A stretch of DNA of 64,000 nt, taken from Chitinophaga filiformis. GTDB lineage: Bacteria; Bacteroidota; Bacteroidia; Chitinophagales; Chitinophagaceae. Numbering within the stretch: position 1 is the first letter of the stretch; each line of letters opens with the position of its first letter. The notes beneath the pieces were generated by a model that had not been told where the DNA came from, did no database searches, and was given only the letters and a program-made list of their open reading frames with translations. Made by a program: the position numbers and the translations under genes. Positions 15,804-23,223 of the stretch are shown piece by piece. The DNA is taken from positions 2,025,001 to 2,089,000 of the forward strand of contig NZ_CP095855.1 of assembly GCF_023100805.1 (NCBI RefSeq), read 5' to 3'.

Positions 15804-16805
15804 TCATTTAACCAGCAACTGGCTTGTTTTCTCCAGGGTTTCTTCCAGTTCCTGTACCAGCCTGTTCACAATGTCATGGATGGAGCTGATATCTTCCACC
15901 ATTTCGACGCTTTGACCGGCTGACCAGAGTTGCTGGTAATTGCCTGGTTTTACGGCAGCTTCCAGTTTTTTCATGCCACGCAGCTGCACCAACATCTTGA
16001 AATATTTACGGGTACGGGCATTTTTATTGAGTTGCTTTTCCAGCCAGTTCTGTTTATAGCCGATCTTTTTTGCTGCGGGGGTATTGATAACATTACAGGG
16101 AGTTCCGGAGAGGCGTTCCGTCAATACGATATCTTCCATACCATAATCGAGGATGGCGTTCTTGTATTCATTGCTGACGCCGGCTTCCTCACTGGCAATA
16201 AAACGTGTGCCTATAGAGGCGCCATGGGCGCCCAGCACGAGAGCACTGGCCAGTTGCTGACCCGTAGCGATCCCACCTGCGGCAACCAGGAGTTTTTCGG
16301 GAAATGCTTTCTGCAGGGCAGGAACAAGGATATGCATCGGATATGGACCGGCATGGCCTCCGGCGCCGGCACATACAGCAATAAAACCGTCGCAGCCGGC
16401 CTGGGCCGCTTTTTCGGCATGTTGTATATTGGTAACGTCGCAAAGCACCTTAGCCCCGTAACTGTGTGCGGCTGCAATCACCTCTTTGGGACTACCCAGG
16501 GAGGTGATATACAAAGGTACTTCTGCCGCCACGCAGTCTTTCAGGTGTTTTGAATACAGTGGATTGGTCTTCTGAACAATGAGGTTAACGCCATAGGTGC
16601 CCTGGCCGGGCGGCAGTTGTGCCCGGTGTTGGTTCAAATGCTCCAGCACCTGCTTCAATTCTCCCTCTTTTCTATAGTTGAGGGAAGGGAATGTGCCGGC
16701 AATACCGTTGTCCATGGCGGCTTTAACCATTTTTTCGTTACTGACGAGGAACATGGGAGCCATGATGACCGGATAGCGGATGGCAAGGGCTGAGGTTAAT
16801 TGCAT
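15804..16805 (-). CDS. Nitronate monooxygenase family FMN enzyme
   Basis: 333 aa TIM-barrel flavoprotein of the nitronate monooxygenase / 2-nitropropane dioxygenase family. It starts at strand 1 with RYPVIMAPMFLVSN and holds FMN phosphate-binding motifs AAGGIATGQQL and GAHGASIGTRFIASEE. AGAGGHAGP includes the His usually placed near the active site. The family oxidises alkyl nitronates such as propionate-3-nitronate; some members are enoyl reductases, so the substrate is inferred. It is 14 bp downstream of ribE in the same direction, so the flavin biosynthesis gene and a flavoenzyme are probably cotranscribed. Confidence 0.88.
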   Translation of the reverse strand: MQLTSALAIRYPVIMAPMFLVSNEKMVKAAMDNGIAGTFPSLNYRKEGELKQVLEHLNQHRAQLPPGQGTYGVNLIVQKTNPLYSKHLKDCVAAEVPLYITSLGSPKEVIAAAHSYGAKVLCDVTNIQHAEKAAQAGCDGFIAVCAGAGGHAGPYPMHILVPALQKAFPEKLLVAAGGIATGQQLASALVLGAHGASIGTRFIASEEAGVSNEYKNAILDYGMEDIVLTERLSGTPCNVINTPAAKKIGYKQNWLEKQLNKNARTRKYFKMLVQLRGMKKLEAAVKPGNYQQLWSAGQSVEMVEDISSIHDIVNRLVQELEETLEKTSQLLVK

Positions 16806-16819
16806 AAGTGGGTGTTTAG

Positions 16820-17410
16820 CTATGATTTCACAGCAAGCTGCCTGGCCACGAATTTTCCGAGGATGTCGAATTCCAGGTTGATCGTGTGGCCGGGTTGAAC
16901 GGCTGAGATGTTTGTGTGTTCATATGTATATGGAATCACAGCAATGCTGAATTCCGTATTGGTCACATTATATATGGTCAGGCTGATGCCATTGAGGCAA
17001 ATGGAGCCTTTTTCCACGATCAGGCCGGCAAATTGTTCGGGGTAACGGAAGCGGTATTCCCAGCTACCACCCTGAGGCGTGCAGGAAATACATTCTCCTG
17101 TGCTGTCGACGTGGCCCTGGACGAGGTGCCCGTCAATCCTCCCGTTAAAGACCATGGCTCTTTCCAGGTTTACCTTTTGTCCGGGGCTAAGTTGGCCGAT
17201 ATTGCTTTTCAGCAGCGTTTCGGCAACGGCAACAATATCGTAGGTATCGCCGTCTATGCGGGTAACGGTCAGACAAACGCCGTTGTGGGCTACACTCTGG
17301 TCTATTTTCAGTTCCGGTGCGAGGGAAGAGCGGATGGTGATGACCATATTGGTGCCTTCCTGCCTGGTGGCTATTACTTCTCCTAATGATTCTATGATTC
17401 CTGTAAACAT
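16820..17410 (-). CDS. ribE: Riboflavin synthase alpha chain
   Basis: 196 aa with the characteristic start MFTGIIESLGEV and two tandem lumazine-binding domains (repeats beginning FTGIIE and VQGHVDSTGE). It dismutates two molecules of 6,7-dimethyl-8-ribityllumazine to riboflavin. Conserved SICLNGISLTI is present in the second half, and DQSVAHNGVCLTV in the first. Length is normal for the family. No FMN riboswitch is visible in the short upstream gap to the divergent rpsU promoter. First gene of a probable ribE-nitronate monooxygenase pair. Confidence 0.95.
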   Translation of the reverse strand: MFTGIIESLGEVIATRQEGTNMVITIRSSLAPELKIDQSVAHNGVCLTVTRIDGDTYDIVAVAETLLKSNIGQLSPGQKVNLERAMVFNGRIDGHLVQGHVDSTGECISCTPQGGSWEYRFRYPEQFAGLIVEKGSICLNGISLTIYNVTNTEFSIAVIPYTYEHTNISAVQPGHTINLEFDILGKFVARQLAVKS

Positions 17411-17467
17411 AGGGCTAAATTAAGTAATAATGGGGAGATGGCCGTGGCCAGAAGGTCCTGACATTTT

Positions 17468-17498
17468 TTTGATAATTAAAAGGAATGTTATATCTTTG
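17468..17498 (+). promoter_or_regulatory. Promoter of rpsU
   Basis: TTTG (17468-17471), 19 nt, then TATCTTTG (17491-17498): a perfect match to the Bacteroidota promoter consensus. The predicted transcript begins near 17505, giving a leader of about 20 nt. Confidence 0.85.
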
Positions 17499-17510
17499 CC
17501 TTCCTGAAAA

Positions 17511-17517
17511 AAAGGAG
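17511..17517 (+). promoter_or_regulatory. Strong Shine-Dalgarno site of rpsU
   Basis: AAAGGAG lies 9 nt before the ATG at 17527. Strong sites of this kind are rare in this window and phylum. It decides the rpsU start, and in Bacteroidota is associated with autogenous control of rpsU by bS21. Confidence 0.85.
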
Positions 17518-17526
17518 TATTATATT

Positions 17527-17724
17527 ATGTTGATCATCGATTCCAAAGATTGCGAAAACATTGACAAGGCGCTCAAAAAATACAAAAAGAAATTTGAGAA
17601 AGCCCGTATCCTGCTGCAACTCAGGTCACGTCAATCTTTCACAAAACCTTCTGTTAAGCGTCGTACTGAAGTGTTGAAAGCTGTTTACAAACAGCAATTG
17701 GCCAGTGGTAAATTAGACGATTGA
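17527..17724 (+). CDS. rpsU: 30S ribosomal protein bS21
   Basis: 65 aa, highly basic: MLIIDSKDCENIDKALKKYK and RQSFTKPSVKRR are typical of Bacteroidota bS21. The protein binds near the 3' end of 16S rRNA, and in this phylum is reported to help sequester the anti-Shine-Dalgarno. The ATG at 17527 is supported by a strong Shine-Dalgarno sequence; the in-frame extension back to 17485 runs into the promoter and is not coding. The gene has its own promoter and terminator and so is a monocistronic unit, divergent from ribE. Confidence 0.95.
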   Translation: MLIIDSKDCENIDKALKKYKKKFEKARILLQLRSRQSFTKPSVKRRTEVLKAVYKQQLASGKLDD

Positions 17725-17757
17725 TTCTATCGGGGGTAATTCCCCACACAAAATATG

Positions 17758-17808
17758 TGATGATTGTAAGGTTTATTATAACTTTACAATCATCAACTTT
17801 TTTATTTT
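17758..17808 (+). terminator. Terminator of rpsU
   Basis: A 12-bp perfect inverted repeat (17758-17769 with 17784-17795, 14-nt loop) followed by a T-rich tract. The T-tract runs into the TTG start codon of the next gene. Confidence 0.8.
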
Positions 17809-18751
17809 GAGTGAAGTCTTACACCCGGTAGCTAATCGTTTTCTGGCTTACATCCGGCTTGAGAAGCGCTATTCTGCACATACTGCTACTGCATATCAGC
17901 AGGATCTCACCCAGTTTTTTATTTTTTTAAGATCTCACTATGGCGATGTGTCACTTTCTGGCATATCGCATTCGCATGTCCGTACCTGGCTGGCCTGGCT
18001 GATGGAGGAGGGCATGATTGCCAAGAGTGTTAACCGCAAGATCTCCACACTTAAATCCTTTTTCAAATATGCGTTGCGTCATGGGGAAATTACCATTTCT
18101 CCTATGACGAAAGTGACTGCCCCCAAGATCGGGAAGCGGTTGCCTGGCTTTATTGACGAAAAGGGCATGCAGGCGGTGGAAGACAACCGGAGTATGCGCA
18201 GGGGGCAGGAGGATACGCCGATTTTTGCGGATGACCTGGAGGGCAGGACGCACCGGATGATATTTGAGCTGTTGTATCATACAGGCATCCGTTTGTCGGA
18301 GTTGATCAATTTGCAGGAGCGGCATGTAGATACGGGCAATCTAACCATAAAAGTGCTGGGAAAGGGCAATAAGGAGCGGATTATCCCGATCAGTACCTTA
18401 TTGAGGGATGCAATAGGGGAGTACCGGGCTATGCGCCGGAAGGAGCTGGCTGAATATGATAAGGAGGTATTGCTGGTAAATCCGCGGAGCGGAAAAAAAT
18501 TATACCCGAGATATGTTTACAATGTGGTAAGGGGGTATCTGACTGATCACCAGATTACGACACTTAGTCGCAGGAGTCCGCATGTGCTGCGTCACACGTT
18601 TGCTACGCATCTTACAAACAACGGCGCTGATCTGAACGCAGTGAAGGAGTTGCTGGGGCATTCCAGCCTGGCCTCCACACAGGTTTATACACATAATAGC
18701 ATCGAGAAGCTGAGAGAGGCATACCGGAAAGCACATCCAAAAGGGGAGTAG
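17807..18751 (+). CDS. xerC: Tyrosine recombinase XerC/XerD
   Basis: 314 aa site-specific recombinase for chromosome dimer resolution at dif. The N-terminal SAM-like DNA-binding domain (residues 1-100) has the typical RFLAYIRLEKRYSAHTATAYQQDL. The catalytic domain shows Arg in HTGIRLSEL, Lys in VLGKGNKER, HxxR in HVLRH, the second His in LGHSSLAS and the nucleophilic Tyr in TQVYTH. Start codon is probably TTG at 17807; the only nearby alternative (GTG at 17811) is out of frame. It follows rpsU, an arrangement common in Bacteroidota, but is separated by a terminator, so read-through or a weak promoter must drive it. Confidence 0.93.
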   Translation: MSEVLHPVANRFLAYIRLEKRYSAHTATAYQQDLTQFFIFLRSHYGDVSLSGISHSHVRTWLAWLMEEGMIAKSVNRKISTLKSFFKYALRHGEITISPMTKVTAPKIGKRLPGFIDEKGMQAVEDNRSMRRGQEDTPIFADDLEGRTHRMIFELLYHTGIRLSELINLQERHVDTGNLTIKVLGKGNKERIIPISTLLRDAIGEYRAMRRKELAEYDKEVLLVNPRSGKKLYPRYVYNVVRGYLTDHQITTLSRRSPHVLRHTFATHLTNNGADLNAVKELLGHSSLASTQVYTHNSIEKLREAYRKAHPKGE

Positions 18752-18878
18752 GAGGGAGCTGCCGTACTTTAACAAAATATTACTAAATGGTTATGTAAAA
18801 GAGTCGAAAAGTGACTAAATTAGTAATGAGTTCTTTGTATACTTTTTACATTAGTCGATATCCATTACCATTAAAACA

Positions 18879-18926
18879 ATGAAAGCCTATGGACGTAATG
18901 TTACGAGCATGTACAAGATTGTTTAA
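18879..18926 (+). CDS. Short upstream ORF before hpf (possible leader peptide)
   Basis: ATG at 18879 opens a 15-codon frame (MKAYGRNVTSMYKIV) that stops at 18926, 17 nt before the hpf start. It is basic and compact. I cannot tell from one sequence whether it is translated. It could be a leader peptide controlling hpf or a chance ORF. Confidence 0.3.
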   Translation: MKAYGRNVTSMYKIV

Positions 18927-18943
18927 AACTAAAAATTAGTGCT

Positions 18944-19243
18944 ATGAACGTTCAAATTCAAACAGTACATTTTGATGCTGACTCAAAGTTGATTGACCAT
19001 GTGAGTAAAAAAATTCAGAAACTCAATACTTTTTACGATCGGATTATCAGCGTGGAAGTTTTTCTGAAATTAGATGGAATTGCCCATCAGATTAAGGATA
19101 AAATAGCTGAAATAAAAGTCCACATCCCCCGCCAAGACTTATTTGTAAAGCACGAATCCAAATCCTTCGAAGAGTCGTTTGATCTCGCCTTTGACTCGGT
19201 TGTTAACCAGATTAAGAAAACCAAAGAGAAGAAATTTCAGTAA
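18944..19243 (+). CDS. hpf: Ribosome hibernation promoting factor, short form
   Basis: 99 aa protein of the HPF/YfiA (RaiA) family. It binds the decoding centre of the 30S subunit and silences ribosomes in stationary phase. The sequence begins with MNVQIQTVHFDADSKLIDHV and has the basic helices KIQKLNTFYDRI and SFDLAFDSVVNQIKKTKEKK of the beta-alpha-beta fold. The long C-terminal dimerisation domain of Gram-positive HPF is missing, so this is the short form. It lies in the translation-gene neighbourhood between xerC and the tRNA cluster. A long palindrome follows the stop. Confidence 0.92.
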   Translation: MNVQIQTVHFDADSKLIDHVSKKIQKLNTFYDRIISVEVFLKLDGIAHQIKDKIAEIKVHIPRQDLFVKHESKSFEESFDLAFDSVVNQIKKTKEKKFQ

Positions 19244-19257
19244 AATCTTAAAAATAT

Positions 19258-19327
19258 TTTGGAATTAAATATCTGTTTACTACCTTTGCCATCCCGATCG
19301 AAAAAAGGGATCGGCAAAGGTAGTAAA
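19258..19327 (+). promoter_or_regulatory. Promoter embedded in a long palindrome after hpf
   Basis: TTTG (19258-19261), 19 nt, TACCTTTG (19281-19288) is a perfect promoter match. The -7 box lies inside the left arm of a 15-bp perfect inverted repeat (19276-19290 with 19313-19327), extended inward by 5 bp (ATCCC with GGGAT) past a single bulged base. The transcript would begin within the hairpin. The structure may also terminate hpf, but no T-run follows. Probably an upstream promoter for the tRNA-tuf operon. Confidence 0.6.
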
Positions 19328-19400
19328 GTTCTTTACTGTAGGGTGTTTTAGCCAATTAATACAAGTCTTAAAATTTGTATCCGGGTGCTGAAAAAAAGAT

Positions 19401-19430
19401 TTTGAGATTAATTAAATTCAACTATTTTTG
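19401..19430 (+). promoter_or_regulatory. Promoter of the tRNA-tuf operon
   Basis: TTTG (19401-19404), 18 nt, TATTTTTG (19423-19430). The predicted start near 19437 is 40 nt before the first tRNA. Confidence 0.75.
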
Positions 19431-19477
19431 CACCCTCTTATAACGGATACCTTTTATAAGATTCTTGAATAAGATAA

Positions 19478-19551
19478 GCCAGCATAGCTCAGTTGGCCAG
19501 AGCTACTGATTTGTAATCAGTGGGTCGGGGGTTCGAATCCCTCTGCTGGCT
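19478..19551 (+). tRNA. tRNA-Thr (TGT)
   Basis: Acceptor GCCAGCA (19478-19484) pairs with TGCTGGC (19544-19550). The anticodon arm ACTGA-TTTGTAA-TCAGT gives anticodon TGT (codon ACA). The T arm contains GTTCGAATC. First of the Thr-Tyr-Gly-Thr cluster. Confidence 0.97.
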
Positions 19552-19623
19552 CCGGAAAAATTCCGAAGCAAAAAAATGGTCCGGACGGACGTGATTTTGG
19601 GAAAGGAGTTTAAGGATTAAAAA

Positions 19624-19705
19624 GGGCAGGTTCCAGAGTGGCCAAATGGGGCGGACTGTAAATCCGCTGTCTACGACTTCATAGGTTCGAATCCTATCCT
19701 GCCCA
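19624..19705 (+). tRNA. tRNA-Tyr (GTA)
   Basis: Acceptor GGGCAGG (19624-19630) pairs with CCTGCCC (19698-19704). The anticodon arm GCGGA-CTGTAAA-TCCGC gives GTA. The 82-nt length with a long variable arm is the class II form expected for bacterial tRNA-Tyr. Confidence 0.97.
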
Positions 19706-19843
19706 CTCAGTGCAAATGTTCCGCCTTTGCCCCTTAGCAAAGGCGGAACTTGTCTGTTAAATGCAGATTCTCCTGAAGAGAAGATAGAGAGTAGAGAGAT
19801 GTGGAGTCGCTTTAGTTCTTTAGTTTATTATCAATTTAAATAT

Positions 19844-19916
19844 GCGGGAGTAGCTCAGTTGGTAGAGCGACAGCCTTCCAAGCTGTAGGTCGCGGGTTCG
19901 AACCTCGTCTCCCGCT
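19844..19916 (+). tRNA. tRNA-Gly (TCC)
   Basis: Acceptor GCGGGAG (19844-19850) pairs with CTCCCGC (19909-19915). The anticodon arm ACAGC-CTTCCAA-GCTGT gives TCC (codon GGA). T arm GGTTCGAACC-like and regular. Confidence 0.97.
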
Positions 19917-19988
19917 CATCGTAATACCGGTTCGAAATTTTTGTCTTGGTATTACATGGGATGAAAGTTCTTTAAAAAGATTTTCAAT

Positions 19989-20060
<72 letters not shown>

Positions 20061-20091
20061 CAACGGATTTCCAAACATCCGGGATCCGGAT

Positions 20092-20166
20092 TTCGTTGTA
20101 GCTCAGTGGCAGAGCGTTCCTGGTGAATACCAGGAAAGGTCGTGGGTTCAATTCTCATCAGCGGCA
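20092..20166 (+). pseudogene. tRNA-like element, degenerate tRNA-Thr copy before tuf
   Basis: The sequence follows the tRNA-Thr(GGT) just upstream almost base for base in the TA-D-arm (TAGCTCAG..GCAGAGC), variable loop (AGGTC) and T arm (TTCAATTCTCATC). The acceptor is imperfect: TTCGTTG against CAGCGGC has one mismatch and two G-T pairs. The anticodon arm is enlarged: TTCCTGG and CCAGGAA form a 7-bp stem with a 6-nt loop (TGAATA), so no normal 7-nt anticodon loop exists. It ends 70 nt before the tuf start codon. It may be a tRNA pseudogene, or a tRNA-like leader structure or processing site in the tuf transcript. Confidence 0.7.
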
Positions 20167-20236
20167 CAAGTTTGTAAAACCGTTTTTTAAAAACAACTAT
20201 CAATACAATCTTTACAAACCATCTAAAAAAAATACA

Positions 20237-21424
20237 ATGGCAAAAGAAACCTTTAAGCGGGATAAACCCCACGTAAACATTGGTACCATCGGCCACGTTG
20301 ACCACGGTAAAACTACCTTAACTGCTGCCATTACTACCATTTTGGCAAACAAGGGTCTGGCAGAGAAGAAAGGTTATGATGAGATCGATGCGGCTCCTGA
20401 AGAAAAAGAAAGAGGTATTACCATCAATACAGCACACGTTGAGTATCAGACAGCTAACCGCCACTACGCGCACGTTGACTGTCCTGGTCACGCTGACTAT
20501 GTGAAGAACATGATCACTGGTGCTGCGCAGATGGACGGTGCTATCCTGGTGGTTGCCGCTACAGATGGTCCAATGCCACAAACTAAAGAACACATCCTGC
20601 TGGCTCGCCAGGTAGGCGTTCCTCGTATCGTTGTGTTCATGAACAAAGTTGACCTGGTTGATGATCCTGAGTTGCTGGAACTGGTTGAACTGGAAATCCG
20701 CGAACTGCTGAGCAAATATAACTACGATGGTGACAACACACCAATCATCAAGGGTTCCGCTACCGGTGCTCTGGCTGGTGAAGACAAATGGGTTGCTGCT
20801 GTTGACGAACTGATGGCTGCAGTTGATGAATACATCCCACTGCCTCCTCGTCCGATCGATCTGCCATTCCTGATGTCTGTTGAAGACGTATTCTCTATCA
20901 CTGGTCGTGGTACTGTTGCTACAGGCCGTATCGAGCGTGGTAAGATTAAAGTAGGTGAGCCAGTAGAAATCGTTGGTCTGATCGAAAAACCACTGTCTTC
21001 TACATGTACTGGTGTTGAGATGTTCAAGAAATTGCTGGATGAAGGTGAAGCTGGTGACAACGCTGGTCTGCTCCTCCGTGGTATTGAAAAGTCTCAGATC
21101 CGTCGTGGTATGGTTATCACTAAACCTGGTTCCATCACTCCGCACACTGAATTCAAATGCGAAGTATACGTACTGAGCAAAGAAGAAGGTGGCCGTCACA
21201 CTCCGTTCTTCAACAAATACCGTCCTCAGTTCTACTTCCGTACAACTGACGTAACTGGTGAAGTTGAATTACCAGCAGGTGTTGAAATGGTTATGCCTGG
21301 TGATAACGTTTCTCTGACTGTAAAACTGATCGCTCCGATCGCTATGGAAAAAGGTCTGAAATTCGCTATCCGCGAAGGTGGACGTACCGTAGGTGCAGGT
21401 CAGGTTACTGAGATCCTGAAGTAA
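20237..21424 (+). CDS. tuf: Elongation factor Tu
   Basis: 395 aa GTPase that delivers aminoacyl-tRNA to the ribosome. G1 is GHVDHGKT near residue 19, G3 DCPGHADY near 81, G4 NKVD near 136, followed by SATGAL; domains II and III follow with the normal C-terminus VTEILK. The open frame extends upstream to 20123 but that part is the tRNA-like element; the ATG at 20237 gives the universal MAKETFKR start. Cotranscribed with the upstream tRNAs and followed by a structured terminator region. Codon use is strongly biased, as expected for high expression. Confidence 0.98.
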   Translation: MAKETFKRDKPHVNIGTIGHVDHGKTTLTAAITTILANKGLAEKKGYDEIDAAPEEKERGITINTAHVEYQTANRHYAHVDCPGHADYVKNMITGAAQMDGAILVVAATDGPMPQTKEHILLARQVGVPRIVVFMNKVDLVDDPELLELVELEIRELLSKYNYDGDNTPIIKGSATGALAGEDKWVAAVDELMAAVDEYIPLPPRPIDLPFLMSVEDVFSITGRGTVATGRIERGKIKVGEPVEIVGLIEKPLSSTCTGVEMFKKLLDEGEAGDNAGLLLRGIEKSQIRRGMVITKPGSITPHTEFKCEVYVLSKEEGGRHTPFFNKYRPQFYFRTTDVTGEVELPAGVEMVMPGDNVSLTVKLIAPIAMEKGLKFAIREGGRTVGAGQVTEILK

Positions 21425-21440
21425 TCACTTTTTTTGATAT

Positions 21441-21546
21441 AAAAGGCCATTAGCAATTAGCAAATTGCGGTCAGCGGAATAAATTTAATTTATGTAAATT
21501 TGTTTCGCCGGGTAGCCTGGAGCTGGCGGCTAATGGTCTTTTTTTA
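21441..21546 (+). terminator. Structured terminator region after tuf, with possible promoter inside
   Basis: GGCCATTAGC (21445-21454) pairs with GCTAATGGTC (21529-21538, one G-T pair) and a T-run follows (21539-21545), so the whole region can close as a branched terminator. A consensus -7 box TAAATTTG at 21495-21502 inside it could restart transcription for tRNA-Trp-secE-nusG; no matching -33 TTG was seen. Confidence 0.6.
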
Positions 21547-21551
21547 CACAC

Positions 21552-21622
21552 ACGGGCATAGTTCAATGGTAGAATAGAGGTCTCCAAAACCTTTGATCAG
21601 GGTTCGAATCCTTGTGCCCGTG
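21552..21622 (+). tRNA. tRNA-Trp (CCA)
   Basis: Acceptor ACGGGCA (21552-21558) pairs with TGCCCGT (21615-21621). The anticodon arm GAGGT-CTCCAAA-ACCTT gives CCA. A tRNA-Trp between tuf and secE is a widely conserved arrangement. Confidence 0.96.
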
Positions 21623-21688
21623 CTAACAATGGTGAAAAGTGAAGGCTTTTCACCTTTCATGTTTTCAAACGGTTAATCTTTTACACCA

Positions 21689-21883
21689 ATGAATAAGGTT
21701 AGAGCATACTTCCGGGAGTCATATCATGAGCTGGTGCATAAAGTATCCTGGCCTACATGGCAGGAGCTGCAGTCTTCCACAATGATCGTATTAATTGCCA
21801 CTGTAGTTATCACTGCGATTGTTTGGGGTATGGACGCCCTCTCACATCTCATGTTAACACAGTACTATAAAATCATATCATAA
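21689..21883 (+). CDS. secE: Preprotein translocase subunit SecE
   Basis: 64 aa, the short single-TM form of SecE: amphipathic helix (ESYHELVHKVSWPTWQEL) then one transmembrane helix (MIVLIATVVITAIVWGMDAL). Part of the SecYEG channel in the inner membrane. The KVSWPTWQEL motif is the family signature. Its stop overlaps the nusG start (TAATG at 21881-21885). Confidence 0.95.
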   Translation: MNKVRAYFRESYHELVHKVSWPTWQELQSSTMIVLIATVVITAIVWGMDALSHLMLTQYYKIIS

Positions 21884-22473
21884 TGATGGATGCATCCAAT
21901 AACCCTGCAGAAGAAACAAACATTCCCACCCAGGACACCAAATGGTACGTTCTGCGCGTAGTGAGTGGTAAAGAGAAGAAGGTAAAAGAGTACCTGGACA
22001 TCGAAGTACGTCGCTCCGATTGGGGTAACGTGATCACCCAGATATTTTTACCTGTAGAGAAAGTGTATAAAGTGCAGGCAGGTAAAAAGGTGATGCGCGA
22101 AAAGAACTTCTACCCGGGTTACGTGATGATCGAAGCAATAGATGGTAAAATGACCGATGAGGTGATCCAGTCTATCCGCAACGTATCGGGCGTTATTCAC
22201 TTCCTGGGTAAAGATAAGCCCATCGCTCTGCGTAAGGCTGAAGTGAACAAGATGTTAGGTAAGGTTGATGAAATGTCTGATAACGGACTGACCATGAGCG
22301 AACCTTTCATTGTCGGCGAAACTATCAAGATTATCGATGGCCCTTTCAACGACTTCAACGGTATCATCGAAGAGGTGATAGAAGACAAGAAGAAGCTGAA
22401 AGTAACTGTGAAGATCTTCGGTCGTGCCACTCCTGTAGAACTGAACTTCATGCAGGTAGAAAAAATCAGCTAA
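21883..22473 (+). CDS. nusG: Transcription termination/antitermination protein NusG
   Basis: 196 aa. The NGN domain ([18 protein letters not shown] from about residue 17) binds RNA polymerase; the KOW domain at the C-terminus ([22 protein letters not shown]) contacts Rho or ribosomal protein S10. [10 protein letters not shown] is conserved. Start ATG at 21883 overlaps the secE stop; a second ATG at 21886 is equally possible. A strong terminator follows, so nusG is not cotranscribed with rplK, unlike the usual secE-nusG-rplK order. Confidence 0.97.
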   Translation: MMDASNNPAEETNIPTQDTKWYVLRVVSGKEKKVKEYLDIEVRRSDWGNVITQIFLPVEKVYKVQAGKKVMREKNFYPGYVMIEAIDGKMTDEVIQSIRNVSGVIHFLGKDKPIALRKAEVNKMLGKVDEMSDNGLTMSEPFIVGETIKIIDGPFNDFNGIIEEVIEDKKKLKVTVKIFGRATPVELNFMQVEKIS

Positions 22474-22492
22474 CTATTTCAGTAATCATATT

Positions 22493-22525
22493 AAACCGTC
22501 CCGCTTTAAGCAGGACGGTTTTTTT
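22493..22525 (+). terminator. Terminator after nusG
   Basis: AAACCGTCC (22493-22501) pairs with GGACGGTTT (22513-22521) and is followed by T-run to 22525. It also faces the convergent DUF1579 gene. Confidence 0.9.
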
Positions 22526-22529
22526 ATGC

Positions 22530-23111
22530 CTAATTCTTTCTGGTAAACTTGATCTCCATCGTCTTGAATTCCTTCCCGTCATTTACCATGTACATTTCCA
22601 TCACATGATGGTTATCGTCCACCATCCTGAAGATCTCTTTGATGTCCATATCTTTTCCGGTCATAGGATCGACTGACTTACCTTTAAATGTGATAGATTT
22701 AGTACCCTCATCCCAGGTTCCTTCCGTGTTCATAATGCCGGTGCCCATGTTGTCAACCCAGGAGCTCTGGAATATTTTCTTAGCATTGTCATAGGCCAGC
22801 AGGCCATGACCTTCGAAAGGCATACCCATAAAAGTACTTTTGTGAATTGATTCCTGGTAGCGGCCGCCCAGGATCATCCTGTTGACGGTAGTACCTGTTG
22901 AAGTGGTCGGGGGCGCATCAGGTTTCATCCACATCGTCATATCGAAGCTCCATTCACCCTCCGCTTTGGCGAGCATCTGGTGAATGTCGCCCGGAGTCAT
23001 ATATGCCATCCAGGCTTTTTCTTCGTCGGATTGTGTCTGTGCCCGCGAAGTAGTGCTGAGCGATAAAAATGAGATGAGGACTGAGGCTGAAAATAACAAT
23101 AGACGTCGCAT
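22530..23111 (-). CDS. DUF1579 secreted protein
   Basis: 193 aa with a signal peptide (MRRLLLFSASVLISFLSLSTTSRAQ). The mature region matches DUF1579: PGDIHQMLAKAEGEWSFDMTMW near residue 45, then NRMILGGRYQES and GHGLLAYDNAKKIFQSSWVDNMGTGI. The family is a lipocalin-like beta-barrel of unknown ligand. The open frame continues upstream to 23309 but the ATG at 23111 gives a proper signal peptide. Together with the divergent transglutaminase gene it interrupts the nusG-rplK synteny. Confidence 0.88.
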   Translation of the reverse strand: MRRLLLFSASVLISFLSLSTTSRAQTQSDEEKAWMAYMTPGDIHQMLAKAEGEWSFDMTMWMKPDAPPTTSTGTTVNRMILGGRYQESIHKSTFMGMPFEGHGLLAYDNAKKIFQSSWVDNMGTGIMNTEGTWDEGTKSITFKGKSVDPMTGKDMDIKEIFRMVDDNHHVMEMYMVNDGKEFKTMEIKFTRKN

Positions 23112-23223
23112 AATTGGTGGAGTTTTGTTGTTATCATAACGTTTGAAAACAGAGAAGGTTGGATGGGATGAACGCGGAAGTTGTGCGATATTCGTTAGTT
23201 TCGCAGATATTTTCGCTATACAT

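Noticed and set aside
20092..20166. Functional tRNA-Phe (GAA) or tRNA-His (GTG) reading of the tRNA-like element
   Set aside because: Either reading breaks the anticodon stem or gives a 6- or 8-nt loop and a pyrimidine at position 37.
20318..21199. Long minus-strand ORF (293 codons) opposite tuf
   Set aside because: It is the antisense shadow of a codon-biased gene; the protein is Phe/Thr/Ser-rich without domains.
23143..23223. Longer N-terminus of the transglutaminase-like protein
   Set aside because: It would place 27 charged residues before an excellent signal peptide; ATG at 23224 is preferred.
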